A stretch of 64,000 bases of DNA, taken from positions 16,058,001 through 16,122,000 of the forward strand of contig QCXZ01000137.1 in NCBI GenBank assembly GCA_025024175.1, read 5' to 3'. Shown here in pieces: positions 12,192 through 24,976 of this stretch (position 1 is the first letter of the stretch; each line of letters opens with the position of its first letter). The stretch comes from Rhyzopertha dominica. Lineage: Eukaryota > Arthropoda > Insecta > Coleoptera > Bostrichidae. Both the position numbers and the translations under genes were made by a program. The notes under the pieces were generated by a model. That model saw only the letters and a list, made by a program, of their open reading frames with translations. It ran no database searches and was not told the DNA's origin.

Positions 12192-13296
12192 ATGTCTGCA
12201 CCAAGATCGTTGCCTCAGAGCAAAGAAGCATTACTGAAATCATACAGAACAAGATTAAAAGACGACGTGAAAAGCATGTTAGAAAATTTCGAAGGTAAAA
12301 CTTCAATACCTAACCCCAATCTTCAACTGATTTGAATGAAGTTTATTTTTGTTACAGAAATCGTAAAGCTAGCAAAAGGGGAACATGATAGTCAGTTGTC
12401 TCGTATGACGCAATGTGAGCAAGACACATTTGAAATGCATGTGCGTGCTGCTAATATAGTACGTGCCGGGGAGTCTTTAATGAAATTAGTATCAGATATC
12501 AAGCAGTACCTAATTCTGAATGATTTTCCTTCTGTCAATGAAGCAATAACTCAAAATTCTAAACTGTTTAGGTGAGAACGTTGTTTTTACAATATTTTAG
12601 TCGCTATGGAGAATACGTAACTCCCTTTAATATTTGTTTATTTATTATACATCATACGTTTCTATGTACCTTTGCTAGCAATGTCTATCACTTCCTTTCT
12701 GGTAATTATGCAGTATACCGCACCTATGCAATGCTATGCGGCACGCAAGAAACTACCTTAACGCGTCACAAATTGCGTGGTAAGAAAAACAATCCTGAAA
12801 TCTGCTTGAAAACACATTCGCGTAGGAAGACCAGATATAAAAGAACATGTGACATCGCATTGCATACAGAAGAACACTGCATTTTGTAAAGCAGTTTTGA
12901 GTATAAATACTTTTTTTTTCAAAAACTAGACAAGATTAAGAAACTACAGATTCGTGTTCAGGGGACCGTGCCATAGCTGTAAGAAAAATTTTGTATAATT
13001 TGGCAAAGCTCCGGTACTCTGCATAATTACCTAAATTTTTCTAAAAACGCTCTTAGCCATAACCGAAAATTACTAAGATATGATGTAAAATATGATGCCT
13101 ATCTAAAATCATTTCCAAAAATTAGCTGAAAATTCATGAGTTGCGTGTTCTCAATAATTAACAGAGTTTTATATAATTTCTGTTTTGCAGGACTAAACAA
13201 GCAGAGTGTGATCAGAAACTTATGTCTTTAAGAGATGATGTTGCAGCAGATTTGTATGATTTAGAAGAGGAATATTATAATAGTATAAATAAATAA
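12192..13296 (+). CDS. MED22: Mediator complex subunit 22
   Basis: Three exons: 12192-12294, 12358-12571 and 13191-13296, 423 nt, 140 residues, which is the normal size of MED22 (Surfeit-5 family). The N-terminal helix ([16 protein letters not shown]), the conserved middle (VRAAN.VRAGESL..L..D.K..LI.NDF) and the acidic C-terminal end ([17 protein letters not shown]) are all as expected. MED22 is a head-module subunit of Mediator, which links activators to RNA polymerase II in the nucleus. Introns are 63 and 619 bp with GT-AG ends and consistent phases. Likely poly(A) signals (aataaa) lie near 13503. The start at 12192 is the only one in frame before the conserved region. Confidence 0.96.
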
Positions 13297-14682
13297 TATT
13301 AATGCATCACAGATCTCTTAAATTCATTGTTTAACATTCGATTTGGTGAAATTTAATTTCGCTTAGAGCAGACCAACAAATACATGTGGTACACAGCTTC
13401 TTAATTGTTATAATACGATAAGCGTTGTTATTATACGGTAATTTTATACTTATGACGATAAACTGAATGGTTGGTATTTATAATTTTATAACTTAAAATG
13501 AAAATAAAACTTAATGTTTAACAAGTAAAAACGAAATTGTGTCAAATTGTGCATAACTTTTGCAAAAATTAAACACAACATAGGGCGCCACCTATCGGTA
13601 ATACGTTAAAGCTTGAATTCGCCTGCAAAAACAGGGAAGCTTCCGAATCGTTTGTTCGGCAGCCTGAGTGGATATTCTTAATCTACACATAATGATGTAC
13701 AGTAACACACATGAGCCATATTATGTTAACTGTTAACAGTAGCTTTGTTAGCTCAGAATAACCCAACTTAAAGCAAATTGTAAAATTGTATCCTTATTAA
13801 GTCCGCCCTTTAAAGTTATTTTTTTATATCTTTTTATTCCAGCCCTCTTGTATTTTAAACTATTTTATTCCAATTTGGTACAGTGGCATACCTAATTTGT
13901 CCAGCTAAGACAGAATATTTATAATTTGAATCAATCGCAGAGGATGCTCACGACGCTTCTTTATTACTTTGTTTTTGCAATATCGTTTTGTAGTATAGAT
14001 CAACTTTTGTAGATTTTGTGGAACTGGGTTCTAAAATGATGAGTTATTTGTTTGTTTAGCTATGTTTCGGCCCTTCTTGTTGGGCCAGATGAACAGTTAA
14101 GACAAAGCAAATAAAAACAACACGCTTTGGAACCTAGTCCCACGATATCTACAAAACCATACACTATAATTTGGTGTGCAGCAAATAATCGTTTATGATA
14201 CCAGAAACAAGTTTTCAATAACAAGTAATAACAAAACAAATTAATTGAAAAACAGTGTTAGTCAAAAATATGGAATAAGAGGGTTATTTCTGTAAATATG
14301 AACGTGACAGGAAAATGTTAACTGTTGTGTATTCATGAGGAGAAACAATTTTATGTAACTGTACTTCCCAAGTTTATCACATAATAATAATAATAACAAT
14401 GATCTTTATTTCCAATGGACCATAGATGGACATTTTAATAGTTACATATTAAAGAAAAGAAATTTGCAGCAATTAGATGGCATTTCTTGAATTTCGTGTC
14501 TGATCCAAGAGAAAAAAATCCTATAGACTTAAATCAGGCGACCTAGCAACAACTTTCCAAAATTCTATCCACCGACCAGGGAAGACATTATCCAGATACA
14601 GCAAGCGAACATTAACTCCTAAATTGACTGAGATACAATAGATACAATATTATCACACAGTAAGTTCAAGTAAACAACTGAT
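13297..14682. other. MED22 3' flank
   Basis: Contains the MED22 3' UTR. Farther right it contains a short dyad (tttcggcccttcttgttgggcc, about 14065-14086) and an ATA-rich run (14384-14398). No gene is seen. Confidence 0.45.
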
Positions 14683-15388
14683 ATGACATTTTAGAAACAA
14701 ATTAGAATATTGTTCATTGGTCTGGAGCCCCCATTATGACAATCATGTAAATGCCCTGGAAAGAGTTCAACGAAGGTTTTTGAAATATTTGTATTTTGTT
14801 AAATATCACGCTTATCCTGTACAAAACTACCCACAATGTGTTTTACTTGCAACCTTTTCTCAATCTGCGTTAGCCGATAGAAGATGCTACTCTTCTGTTT
14901 TGTTTTTGTATAAGTTAGTTGATGGCACTTTTGTATCTCAACCATTGTTACAGATGCTAAAATTTCAGATCCCGCGACCAGCTAGTAGATACACTACTCT
15001 GTTTAGCTATGAAGTCACTAGTACCATGCACCACTTTAATTCTCCACTATATACTGCTGTGAGAAACTATAATAAGTACAACCAAACCCTTGACCTGTTT
15101 TGTGGTAGCAGCTTAACATTTAAGAAAATTTCTAAAAGTGTAATAACTGGTATTCCATAGTGTTTATTCCTTGAATTCCACTCTGACTTTATGTACTTTT
15201 TTTTTCATTATTGTCTTTGTTATACATAAATTCATTCATTTTTTGTATTCTTTGAATTATAGAATTTAATTCAATTTGTGCATACATGAACATTTTTGCT
15301 GACTGTTTCTGTTTTTTGTATTTATCCTGTAATTGGACTTAGTTGTCTGCTGGATAATAAAGTATTATTATTATTATTATTATTATTT
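14683..15388 (+). mobile_element. 5'-truncated LINE (Jockey/CR1-type) 3' end
   Basis: An open frame from 14683 to 15160 encodes the C-terminal end of a non-LTR retrotransposon ORF2: KLEYCSLVWSP, LERVQRRFLKYL, then a long tail. Upstream reverse-transcriptase motifs are missing, which is usual for 5' truncation during insertion. The element ends in a (TTA)n run at about 15363-15388, a typical LINE tail. It abuts a minus-strand transposase remnant that begins right after the tail. Confidence 0.85.
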
Positions 15389-15690
15389 TCATTTATGAAG
15401 TATACATAATTTCTGAGGATACTGTGTATGCTGTTCCATACTAGCGACAGTTATATCTGTTTAGTAATCCATAAAGGCAAAAAGTGGCTTTGACAAAATA
15501 AAATGTTTGCAAAATTTAGATTATTACTGGCTATGTCGATTATCATCACACAAAACTGCATTTTTCTGTCATGATCATCTTCATGAGGATGTAATTTGTA
15601 GTGTTTGTGAATGCTCTTTTTTAATACTATCACTACCGACAATTTACTATTATTGTGTAAAGCAAGTTGGGTGGTTGACATAGATGAGTT
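15389..15690 (-). mobile_element. Tc1/mariner-type transposase remnant
   Basis: On the minus strand the broken frames read HYKLHPHEDD..RKMQFC, then after a frameshift KATFCLYGLLNRYNCR, then HTQYPQKL. These are successive blocks of insect IS630/Tc1-mariner DDE transposases (helix before the first catalytic Asp, the DEATF block and the following strand). Frame changes and stops show it is dead. The LINE at 14683-15388 joins directly to its C-terminal side. Confidence 0.7.
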
Positions 15691-15720
15691 ATCCACAATA
15701 CTGTGGATTGGACACTAGGA

Positions 15721-15942
15721 TCAGAGCATGTCTCTATTATTTAATTCTAGTTTTTCCTCTTCGATGGACCTAGTTTTGTCCAAAATGTCGTCCTTTAAGA
15801 TGATAGGTGAGTTTTCCAGAATGTCCGAGATGAGGGTGAACAATTCTCCGTTTAGTTCATTTTCTGGAACATCATATGAGATGGGTGGGTAATTCATACC
15901 AAATGCCAGCCCTTTGGTGGGAACAAAGGACCACTCTGTCCG
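15721..15942 (-). other. Unrecognised open frame, 73 codons
   Basis: An open frame bounded by stops (TAA just upstream, TGA at 15721-15723) with protein-like composition: TEWSFVPTKGLAFGMNYPP, and later an acidic/basic helix-like end. No family is recognised. It may be a retroelement or transposase fragment or a decayed exon. No splice sites were assigned. Confidence 0.25.
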
Positions 15943-17763
15943 TTAGTTCTCTAACCTAATGGCTTCTCCTTTTCCCATGCATAATACACATGGTTATTTA
16001 TTGGTACTGGCAAAAGTACAGTTAGATGTGTGGTATTAAAAAATAGTCTTAAGGCAGTTTTTCTATTGCAATTTCAAGAGATCCACAAATTCTACAATAA
16101 TGGGAAGAGAGGGGTCACTTTGGTGTCTTTTGAGAACCCGGGGTGGTTCATTTGGGGGGGGAAGGTTTCGAATAATATACTGGGTCTTCAGATACATAAA
16201 TGATATTGAAAATGCTAGAATAAAGAAATTCTGCTCAAAACCTTATAATTTGAAAAATTGGTCAAAATTTAGAAAGGTTTATCTCCGAAAAAAAAGAACC
16301 AAAACTGAAAAAGGGTAAAAAATTTGGAGGTTTTCTGTATTTTTGACAATGACGCGGTTATCTAATAATAATATTTAATATCAAATTGCATCCCATAATA
16401 AACCCTCTTTTTAGCAATATCGCATTTGTTTGTGGTATCTACCCAAATTGGTTACCTACTTAAAATTGATAATCTTGGCAATGATCTATTCTTGCCTGCT
16501 GTTAGTGCCAAGGATTTACATATGGCTTGAGGTGGTAGTTTTAATATTATTCCTATTACTCATTGCAAGTATGCTAGTGATTGTACTAATAGGGCCATCA
16601 ATATAAAAATGTGAGATGCTTGATTATGATGAGCCCATTTATCATAGTAAATAAATTTTGAAAATGCCAGCCGATGTTGGCAATACAGCTATTTTAATTT
16701 ATTTCGCTGAAGAAGTCGAGTTCAGTGCCAGTCGAAACCAACTAAATGTTAAACATATTTCTGTTGGAACAAATAAAATGAGCATCCAGGTAGAATGTAA
16801 ACTGCTCATTACCATTGTCATTTCTTCATTTTGCACACAGAACAAATATTTCCTATGCAAAATTCAATTGCTTCTTTTTTCCCAATTGTTGAGTTTCGAG
16901 ATTTATTGACATTTAAATCATACATTTATGAAGACAAGGCCCATAATTTACATGCATTAAAGCAAGCAATCCATGAGCATGATGGAAAAGTGGCTGGCAA
17001 TTTTTATTAATGTTTTCAATAATGGATGATGAACTCAGACATCTCATACCAGATATGATTTTTCTTTCTCAGAAATACCATATTGTAACATTCTGCATCA
17101 TAAATTATAGTCGTCAATTCTTTGTTTTGTATAACTAAAATCAACTATCATTATTAGGTCCTGAAGAGGAATCTGTACTACCCCTTAAAACATTATTTCT
17201 CTCATTGCAAGAAAAGTGACGGCACTGGCGCTATACACTTAAATTAGAAATTTTCGATCATGCAGCCCGAGCCTCTCCGTATGAATCAAACGCAGTGAAA
17301 TTTACTGGGACTGTATGGCACTAACAACTGGCAGTTAGCGGGAGTGGTAGGAGAACACATTTGCCAGAATTCCATGTATTATTATCATTATTTGATGTCA
17401 CCCAAATAATAATTCATAAACATCGCAAAATTTTGCCAACAGCTAGATAAAGAATGAAACTGCATGGATTACTGAATAAAAATTAAAAACGTCTTCGTAA
17501 AAAGCATGTAAACTTGAGCGTTTTCTTAATATTATTCGTTTTTAAATAGATTTATAATTAAAATAAAGCTGTCATTTAAAAATTGGTTCAGTGACTCCAC
17601 AGTTTAAACCTTTGTCTTTACAATGAGACAAAGATATAAACAAAATATTGAAAAATAAGGCCTGTACGATTAATTTAGCAGAGCTTGTTTTCGAACCCCA
17701 GACCAGCGTCCAGACCCCTCTGAATGACAAGTATGTGTGTTAGAAAGGTTGTTTATTAAATAG
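15943..17763. other. Spacer with possible transposon debris
   Basis: No complete gene. Plus-strand frames around 16780-17010 contain short protein-like runs (VEFRDLLTF, LHALKQAIHEHDGK) that may be old transposase, but they are too broken to assign. This is also the 3' flank of the most distal FLYWCH exon. Confidence 0.3.
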
Positions 17764-18026
17764 TTATACACCAATGATCTGATTATGAAAGCACATCTGT
17801 TTGGTTATTCTGTCAAAATGTAGCTGGTGCTTATGATTAAGATCACGTTTTCTTATTATACGGCCATCTGNTGTAGTTACAATGCGTGCTTTGCATCTAC
17901 ACTTGTAGTAATCTACACAAATCCAAAATATTTTGTCTGCTTTTTGTTGATTTGCATAGAACTTACATCCACCATTCACAAGACAGTTCTTGCCTCTTCG
18001 GGTTTTAATAAATGTTGCTCTTTCAC
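17764..18026 (-). CDS. mod(mdg4): mod(mdg4)-like alternative 3' exon V7 (FLYWCH)
   Basis: A single terminal exon. Acceptor ttccttttag; the exon starts at phase 1, so with the linker donor (G at 43997) the first codon is GGT. It adds 87 residues and ends in TAA. The FLYWCH pattern is visible: F near the start (ATFIKTRRGK), aromatic strand (KFY), IFWICVDYYKCRCKARI with the zinc-binding Cys, and HKH for the His pair. One N (17872) leaves one residue undefined. FLYWCH fingers in Drosophila Mod(mdg4) isoforms mediate protein contacts with insulator factors such as Su(Hw). The distance from the linker exon (26 kb) makes this the most distal module. Confidence 0.78.
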
Positions 18027-20022
18027 CTAAAAGGAAGAAATATATTAGATAGAAGTATTGTGTTAAAAAGTAATAATTGATAACACATATATGCATTAAA
18101 ACAATTGTTTATTTTTTATGCCCTTGAATGGCAAGTAGAAGGTAGGGCATGTAAATAGTATTCACCTAACGTAATTTTTAGTTTATTTTACATAAGGTTC
18201 TGATTTGCATATAACCTTGTTAGTGTTAAATTTACTTTATAAAATGCTCAATTACAATTAATATCTTCAATTGACTTGTTTGAAGGCGTTAATGAAACAT
18301 TTTTTCAATAATATAATAATTATAACACTTGGTAATGTTTCATTTTTTATTGAGTTTAAGCTCTTACATATTTCGGCATATTAGGCTTTTCTCCTTGATT
18401 ATAATAAACTCAATGCTTTTCTCAAAGAGTTTACAAACAAAACTGTTGCTTAAAGTTAATTACTTAAAAGAGAAGCACGTCTTAAATATAAATTTCATAA
18501 AAGTATTTATGTACAGTTTTAAATACATTAGTAATGTATTTACAATTATTTAACTACATCATTTATGGGAAAATAATAAAAGTTGTAGATTTTCACAAAA
18601 AAATATAGCTGCTTGNTTGATGTATTATGACATCAAATGTTTCACATTTTCGCGTTTCATGGCCCTCAGCAATTGTAGTGTTGTTTTAAGCATTTGTTGT
18701 CCAGGAGTTTGTTAGCATCAGGCAGCAAGCAAAATTGTGGCAAAATTCATTACTAACCTGTACCAACGAATTTTCAAAATTAGTTGCAACAATATAATAT
18801 ACTTGCTAAAAGCAAAGCCATAAGAACATCCAATCAATAAGCACATGGTTTTCTGATAAGAATTAATTATAATAAGAATGAAACGCAAAATATTATAGGT
18901 AAATTTTGTCATAAATAAATGAAGAAAATAAAGTACGATATGTAAATGTCAATTTAGCATAATACATGATTCATGACTTTCTGAATAAATGGAAATTATC
19001 AAAGAAGCAAAGTAAATAATACTAAGTTAAATGAAACAAACAGAAATTACAAATATTGTTAAATGTCTATATTTTCAAATGATATATGCATGGAAATACG
19101 AAACACTCAATCTGGATACAAAACGTCTAACAATTGATATCTGAAGTATCAAACAATAAGTGAATAAAGACAGGTAGGTAGTTTTTTGGTTTGTGATTAA
19201 AAAATTATAATTTTGATAGTGGATTTAATAACAAATAAGGTTTAAAAAACAAGTGTAGATTAGGGTTTCCTAAGTGGAGCATAGGTCACTAAGTTATAAA
19301 AATTCTCAAAGTAATTAGTAAAAAAGGCGGAATTGTAAAACTGGAAAATACATAATAGTGCTAACTACTACTGCCAATAAATAAGGGCGTTCACCAATAA
19401 ATAGGAAAAAACGTTAATCTTTTTATTTGCAGTAAATTATAATAAAATATTGCAGTAATAGTAAGCTATATAAAATTATACAAATACAAGAAAAACAAAA
19501 AATAACACTCGTCAGAAGTCATTAAGAAAAAATTATTTTTAAATAATCAATAAACCTGTGTATCAGGACATATGGCAACTCTAATGTATGTACATACATT
19601 CAATTCAATTGGTAGTGATGGACAGTGTAATTAAATAGAATTCAAAAGATGAAGAACCAACCTGTTTGTATTCCAGAACTCCCACACATCAACTATGATC
19701 AATTAAAGATATATAAGGTGAGTAATATATACTTTGCTAGAAACTGTGTCATGATAGGTCTTACCTTTAAAGAAACTGAAAATCGAATATCCCACCAGAG
19801 CTTCACAAAACGTTCACTTCCATAATAGCATAAGTCAAGTATATATAATAATGTAAAAACGATGCAATAAATTATATTGGAAGTTTTAACATCAGTAAAA
19901 CTACTTGGACATGGTGTTTTCAAGAAAAAGCTCCGTCTTTAATATAAACTGTCATCTTTTGCTTACAAGTATAAATTCTGTTACAATAGGTCTTATAATT
20001 TTCGCAAGTCTGATCTTCATTT
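18027..20022. other. Intronic AT-rich DNA
   Basis: Lies within the mod(mdg4)-like locus, between V7 and the nested LINEs. No feature is recognised on either strand. Confidence 0.4.
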
Positions 20023-21170
20023 TTGTACAATTTAATTGCTTATAGAGACTGGCATTATCTCAGTGCTTATAATGACATAAATCATCTCTGTGCCAACTTT
20101 TACATGGAACTCTATAAGCTGTTTGATATCTGTGTTCCTCGGCCATCATGTATCGGCGTTAGAAAACGCCCACCTTGGTTTACACAAGAAATTATAAAAC
20201 ACCTAAAATTGAAGAACACAACAGATAAAAACTGAAATTAAACAGTCCTGTCAGAGAAACTCCCAATATAAGCAGTGAAACTATTTATGATGGGGTGATT
20301 CTTGACTTTCCTGACTCCTGAGTCTATTATACTTAATGGTTTTACTGATTTTTTTAGTCATCCTGCATTATTGTGTTTCTCCTTTTGTGTTTTGATAGTT
20401 ATTATAATGCAATAGCAACTATTTACTTGTTGACTATTTTGATGAAGCTGATGTTTTGTCTGTTCCAAAGAATATTAAGCCGAAAAAGACCACAGGACCT
20501 GATGGGAGCCAAGCTTTTCTATTACATGACTGTTCCCTGCACTGTCATATCCTCTAACTTTAATTTTCAATTATTGTTTTAGGACTTCGTACTTTCCTAA
20601 TATAAGGAAACTTTTAGAAGTATGCCCAGTTTATAAGAAAGGAGATAAGCATAACGTTGCGAATTTTCGACTGACATCTATCACATGTAATTTTAACAAA
20701 TTCTTCTTTTTGACAGAATTTACTGCCATGTAAGCACTAATATATGCTTTGAATAACATGATTTTGTTCTATGTTTTCAATTGTAACCAATGCAATTAAT
20801 ATCACATAATTTTTTTCAGAGTATATTAATAAAGGGACACAAACAGATGTAATATATATCGACTTTTCCAAAGCACTTGACAGAATTAACCATGGTTGCT
20901 TTTGAAAAAACTTGTAAAAGTTGACTTCCCGGTTCCGTTGGTAACGCTTTTGCAATCTTATTTGCTTAACAGAGAGCAATTTATGTATAATGGATTTATG
21001 TCGAGGAAGTTTTATGCCACTTCCGGGGTACCTCAGGGAAGCAATTTGGGACTGTCAGTGTTTATTCTCTTTGTCAATGACATAACTGAGGCTGTTGATG
21101 TCCCCTGCCTATTGTATGCTGATGACATGAAATTTTTTTATGAGATTAATAATAGTAGTCTATTCAGTCC
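20023..21170 (+). mobile_element. LINE (Jockey/CR1-type) remnant, first part
   Basis: Broken plus-strand frames give, in order, the pre-RT linker (RKRPPWFTQEIIKHL), the early RT block with KPKKTTGPDG, PVYKKGD, DVIYIDFSKAL, GVPQGSNLG and the catalytic LLYADDMKFF. Frame changes and deletions show that it is dead. The frame breaks off near 21170 just after the YADD block. The expected continuation is found at 23195, beyond an oppositely oriented LINE. Confidence 0.85.
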
Positions 21171-21269
21171 CACGGAAAAAAGAATTTTAGGACACATTGT
21201 TGGATACAGATATACATATGATGATCAAGATCAAACACAACAGTATAGATATACAAAGCAAAATTAATT

Positions 21270-23190
21270 TTAAAATAACAATTTACGACAAGCGGAGATG
21301 AAGGCAGCCTTGTTATCAAATATGTCAAGGAAATTTTGATTCATATTATAACTACGACATNTACTAAGCAATGGGAATGGATAGNGCTGTAACATGCTTG
21401 TAGTGCTAATGAAANAGGTGCGTGAGTTATGTGATCCTCCATTAGTACATTAAACTTAACANATTTCAAGAGCTCTGGACAATAAACAGTTCCATGTATT
21501 ACGTCATACAAAAATAATAAGCCCGAAAATTGATGTCTTCTTACATACGCACCATGAACCTGTTCAAGCCTTCAGCGCTGCTGAAATTAGCAGTATTATG
21601 CACAAAAAAACCTATCTAAAGTTTGACCAGAAATACAGTACTGGATATCAATATTTGACAACATTTACGAGAATGTCACTACTTTCCATTTTTCAATATT
21701 TATACCAATTTGATTCCATAAACACCATGATTCTGAGGAATTTAAGCAACTTTGTAAAACTAGACAATCATTATTGTTGCTAACTGGATTTAATATCCTC
21801 GTGTCATCAGCATATGTGTAAACGGTACAGTGTGGACTTATACATTTAGTACTGTCATTAACATACATAATGAACAATAAATGCCCTAAATTGGACCCTT
21901 GACAAATCCCACAGTTAACAGGGAAGGTGAACAATTTCGTATTCTTTCATTCCACAAATTGTGTACAATTAGATAACGGAATTTAAAATATTTATCGGCT
22001 TATTATTTACGCCAAATTTTGCTAGTTTGTGCAGCAGCATTTTATGATTTACCTTGTCAAATGCTTTTGTTAAATCTGTATAATATAACATCTTCTTGAA
22101 CGTTTTCATCTAAAAATGTTGAAATCTTCTGGGGAAAGCCGTATAAGTTAGTACAATTGACCTGTTTTTGACAAAGCCATGTTGATTATTAACAATAATT
22201 GTTGGTGCAATATAGTTATAAATTTCTGCTGCTACAATGCTCTCAAATATTTTAGCAAAATTAACTTCGATTGCAACTGGTCTGTAGTTAGTAATGTTGT
22301 CTTTGGGACCTGACTTGTAGACATGAGATATTTTTGTAATTTTCCAAGCATTGGGATAAACACGTTTTTTTAAGATTAGGTTGTACAAATGCACTAGCGG
22401 ATCAGCCAAACGTGTTATACAGTCTCTAATAAAGAATTCCGGGATAGTATCCATGCCCATTACAAAATTACTTTTTAGTTTTTTCACTGCTGTTATAACA
22501 TCTGATGAATTTATGACAAAGTTGTGGACTACATTTACACTTTGGAAATCAGTCTCATTAAGGATGTTGGCATTAAACAAGGGGTTGAAAACATCAACTG
22601 CATATCCATCAGCACCACTTCCATAATCCTGGACTACATCTGCACTATTAAAGACACTGCTGAAATGTTTAGCAAAATCATTCACAATGGCTTGCGTGCT
22701 GACCAGTTGTTTGTTGTTGTACTTCTTTGTAGTAAAGATGCAGCTATTTTTCTTCTTCAGTTTCATATAGGATCATATTTGCTTTGGGTCCTACGTAATC
22801 TTACTTTCCACTGTTAATATAAATTCTTTGTGGTCACTTATGACGTCATTTCTATTCTTTACACTCAAAGTTTAGCTAAATCTTTGTAACATTGCATCTT
22901 ATGGTTCTTGAATATTTTGCATTAGTCGCAGAGCTTTATATTAGCAATAGTTTTTCTCTTTATCCAAGGTGCATAATTAGACGAGCAAGTTTTTTTCTTT
23001 GATATATGGCAGTCAAATAAAGCTAATATTTCTTCTTTAAGTAGAGAAGCCCCTGTTATGGGGTTATCAATGTCAAAGAAGTTCATCCAGTCTTTTGCTG
23101 CTAAGTCAGTATATATGTTCAGATAACCTCCTCTTTTGCTAAAAAAAATCATCAGTCTGCTGCATCAATATAGTAACTTCAATTAATAAG
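21270..23190 (-). mobile_element. LINE inserted inside the plus-strand LINE
   Basis: Minus-strand frames read from high to low coordinates: pre-RT linker (APWIKRKTIANIK, about 22930-22990), a long RT frame (22766-22110) with VYKSGPKDNITNYRP and NNQHGFVKNRS, then GICQGSNLGHLLF and TYADDTRIL (21934-21665), and a C-terminal piece LLFLYDVIHGTVYCPELL near 21480. The frames are shifted and interrupted, so it is inactive. It is related to the element it interrupts. Confidence 0.85.
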
Positions 23191-23194
23191 GTTG

Positions 23195-23825
23195 GACAAA
23201 AAGTATCTTCCTCCACTGAAGGAACTGATGATTACAATCGTTTGCATGCAAGTTTGGTTGCTTTACATTGTTGGTGTCAGAGCAGCAAACTTACACTTAA
23301 TATTAGTAAATGCAGTTCAGTGACATTTAATAATAATAATAATAATAATTGTATGGTATTGTCTCCGTTGTATTTGATTCATGTAAACATCTTCGAATCC
23401 ATTCAAAGACGATTTTTAAATTTTGTTTCTTTTAAACTGGACGGAACCTATCTTCCTATTGGTTCTGAACAGACACTCGTTTATAAGCCTAAGTAATCAT
23501 CATGAGTAGCTTTCGATTGCACTTTTATTTAAGAAAATTAATAGCAAAATTGATGATGCTAAGCACCTAGCACCTCCTTGACATACTCTTGTATGCTCGT
23601 ATTTTTTTTTAAAGCTGAATTAGTTTACTCGTGTTTTTTATCTTTTTGACTTTAGCTAAGTTACTTTCTTGTACATTTTTGCTGCTGTCTCTGCATGAAG
23701 CTTTCGTTTATATATGTTTTGATGTTTAAATAGCTTTTTGTACAATTTGTTGTGTGGCCTTTTCCTACCCTGTAATTAATTTGTACTGTTGGGTAGTGTA
23801 AATTTAAATAAATAAAGTAAATATA
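23195..23825 (+). mobile_element. LINE remnant, second part
   Basis: DDYNRLHASLVALHCWCQ and LTLNISKC continue the RT domain that broke off near 21170. After an internal deletion marked by (AAT)n at about 23330-23349, SPLYLIHVNIFESIQRRFLN is the C-terminal region. The tail is A/T-rich with aataaataaa near 23805. The other LINE therefore split one original copy. Confidence 0.8.
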
Positions 23826-24155
23826 TAAATCTGGTGACCACACCATATTACACATTTGTTATAGTGAGCTAGAAAGATTTTCCAGCATGCATGTTTTCAT
23901 ATTATGCACATTTTCTGATTTTATTTATAAACAACACAGTGGATCTTTAATCATTTTATTATATTAAAAACACATTGCTATCACAAATGTCAACATACTG
24001 TCAACAGTATGTTTTACATGTACTACATCTGCTATATACCGTCCGCACAGCTTAGGTTTAAATGCAGTCTGTGTAAAACAGCACAGGTTTTTTAGATATC
24101 CCAAAAGACATCAGTTTGAATACATGTCATTGCCATACAGATTCACTTTAATAGT

Positions 24156-24436
24156 TCAATTCTTTTTACAGTACTTTTGCCGCCGCCTTTGCAAATTAAA
24201 CGTCTCATAACTCAAGATGACCATATCATTTTCTAGTATAGGAGTATGAGTGTGAACTCCATTCAAGATCAATGTTTGATCCCTTCCTATAATGCAGCGT
24301 GCTTTACAATAACCTGAGTCGTAGAGATGACATTTCCAGTAAGTGACATTGTTGGCACTTCTGTGTTTCACATACTTGTAGTCCTTGATCAAAATCTGTG
24401 GTAACTGCCGAGGTCCTCGAATGTATGTAACAAGCT
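24156..24436 (-). CDS. mod(mdg4): mod(mdg4)-like alternative 3' exon V6 (FLYWCH)
   Basis: A single terminal exon with acceptor actttttcag and phase-1 entry (GAG as the joined codon). It adds 93 residues and ends in TGA. FLYWCH features: VTYIRGPRQLPQILI, Y near DYKYVKH, NVTYWKCHL, GYCKARC and the His pair in VHTHTP. The C-terminal end is basic (LQRRRQKYCKKN). No other reading frame across the exon is open. It should be an alternative end to the same BTB-linker N-terminus, giving an isoform of about 346 residues. Confidence 0.8.
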
Positions 24437-24976
24437 CTGAAAAAGTATCACTCGGTTACAGAGTTTTTTAAGTAAAGTGCACACTTACTTTTAACATATT
24501 TGTGTTTTCAAAAAACAACATTTCATTGATGGATGAGAATTGGAAGATTTTTCAGTTTAATTTATTCCCAATTGAAAGTGCATTGAGCTAGCTTACTATA
24601 TGCACAAATCTAATTAATTAAATTTGTGTAAGATTACTTGATTTGGGCAAGTTTCTCTTCTCTATTTTGAGTTAAAATCAAATCGCCAATTAAAAGCTAA
24701 ACCAATCACATCCCTTACTTTAGGATGTTGTCATGGTTATCGGGTTAATTTTAGCTAACAGCAACATTAACAAAGAGAAGAGAAACCGACCGTCTATATT
24801 TAGCATACAACACTTTCACTTATATTTTTCCTTCTTATGGTAAATGCATCATTTCAACATTAAACTAATACTTTTGTGACAGTAAGTTCTATTATTAAAG
24901 CGATAACAATAACATTTACATTGTCAGTTTTAATTTAATAATATCACCCTTTTATATAAAACTGTATATACAGCTT

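Noticed and set aside
12572..12889. 105-codon plus-strand frame after MED22 exon 2
   Set aside because: It lies wholly in MED22 intron 2; the donor at 12572 and acceptor at 13190 are clear and preserve the MED22 frame.
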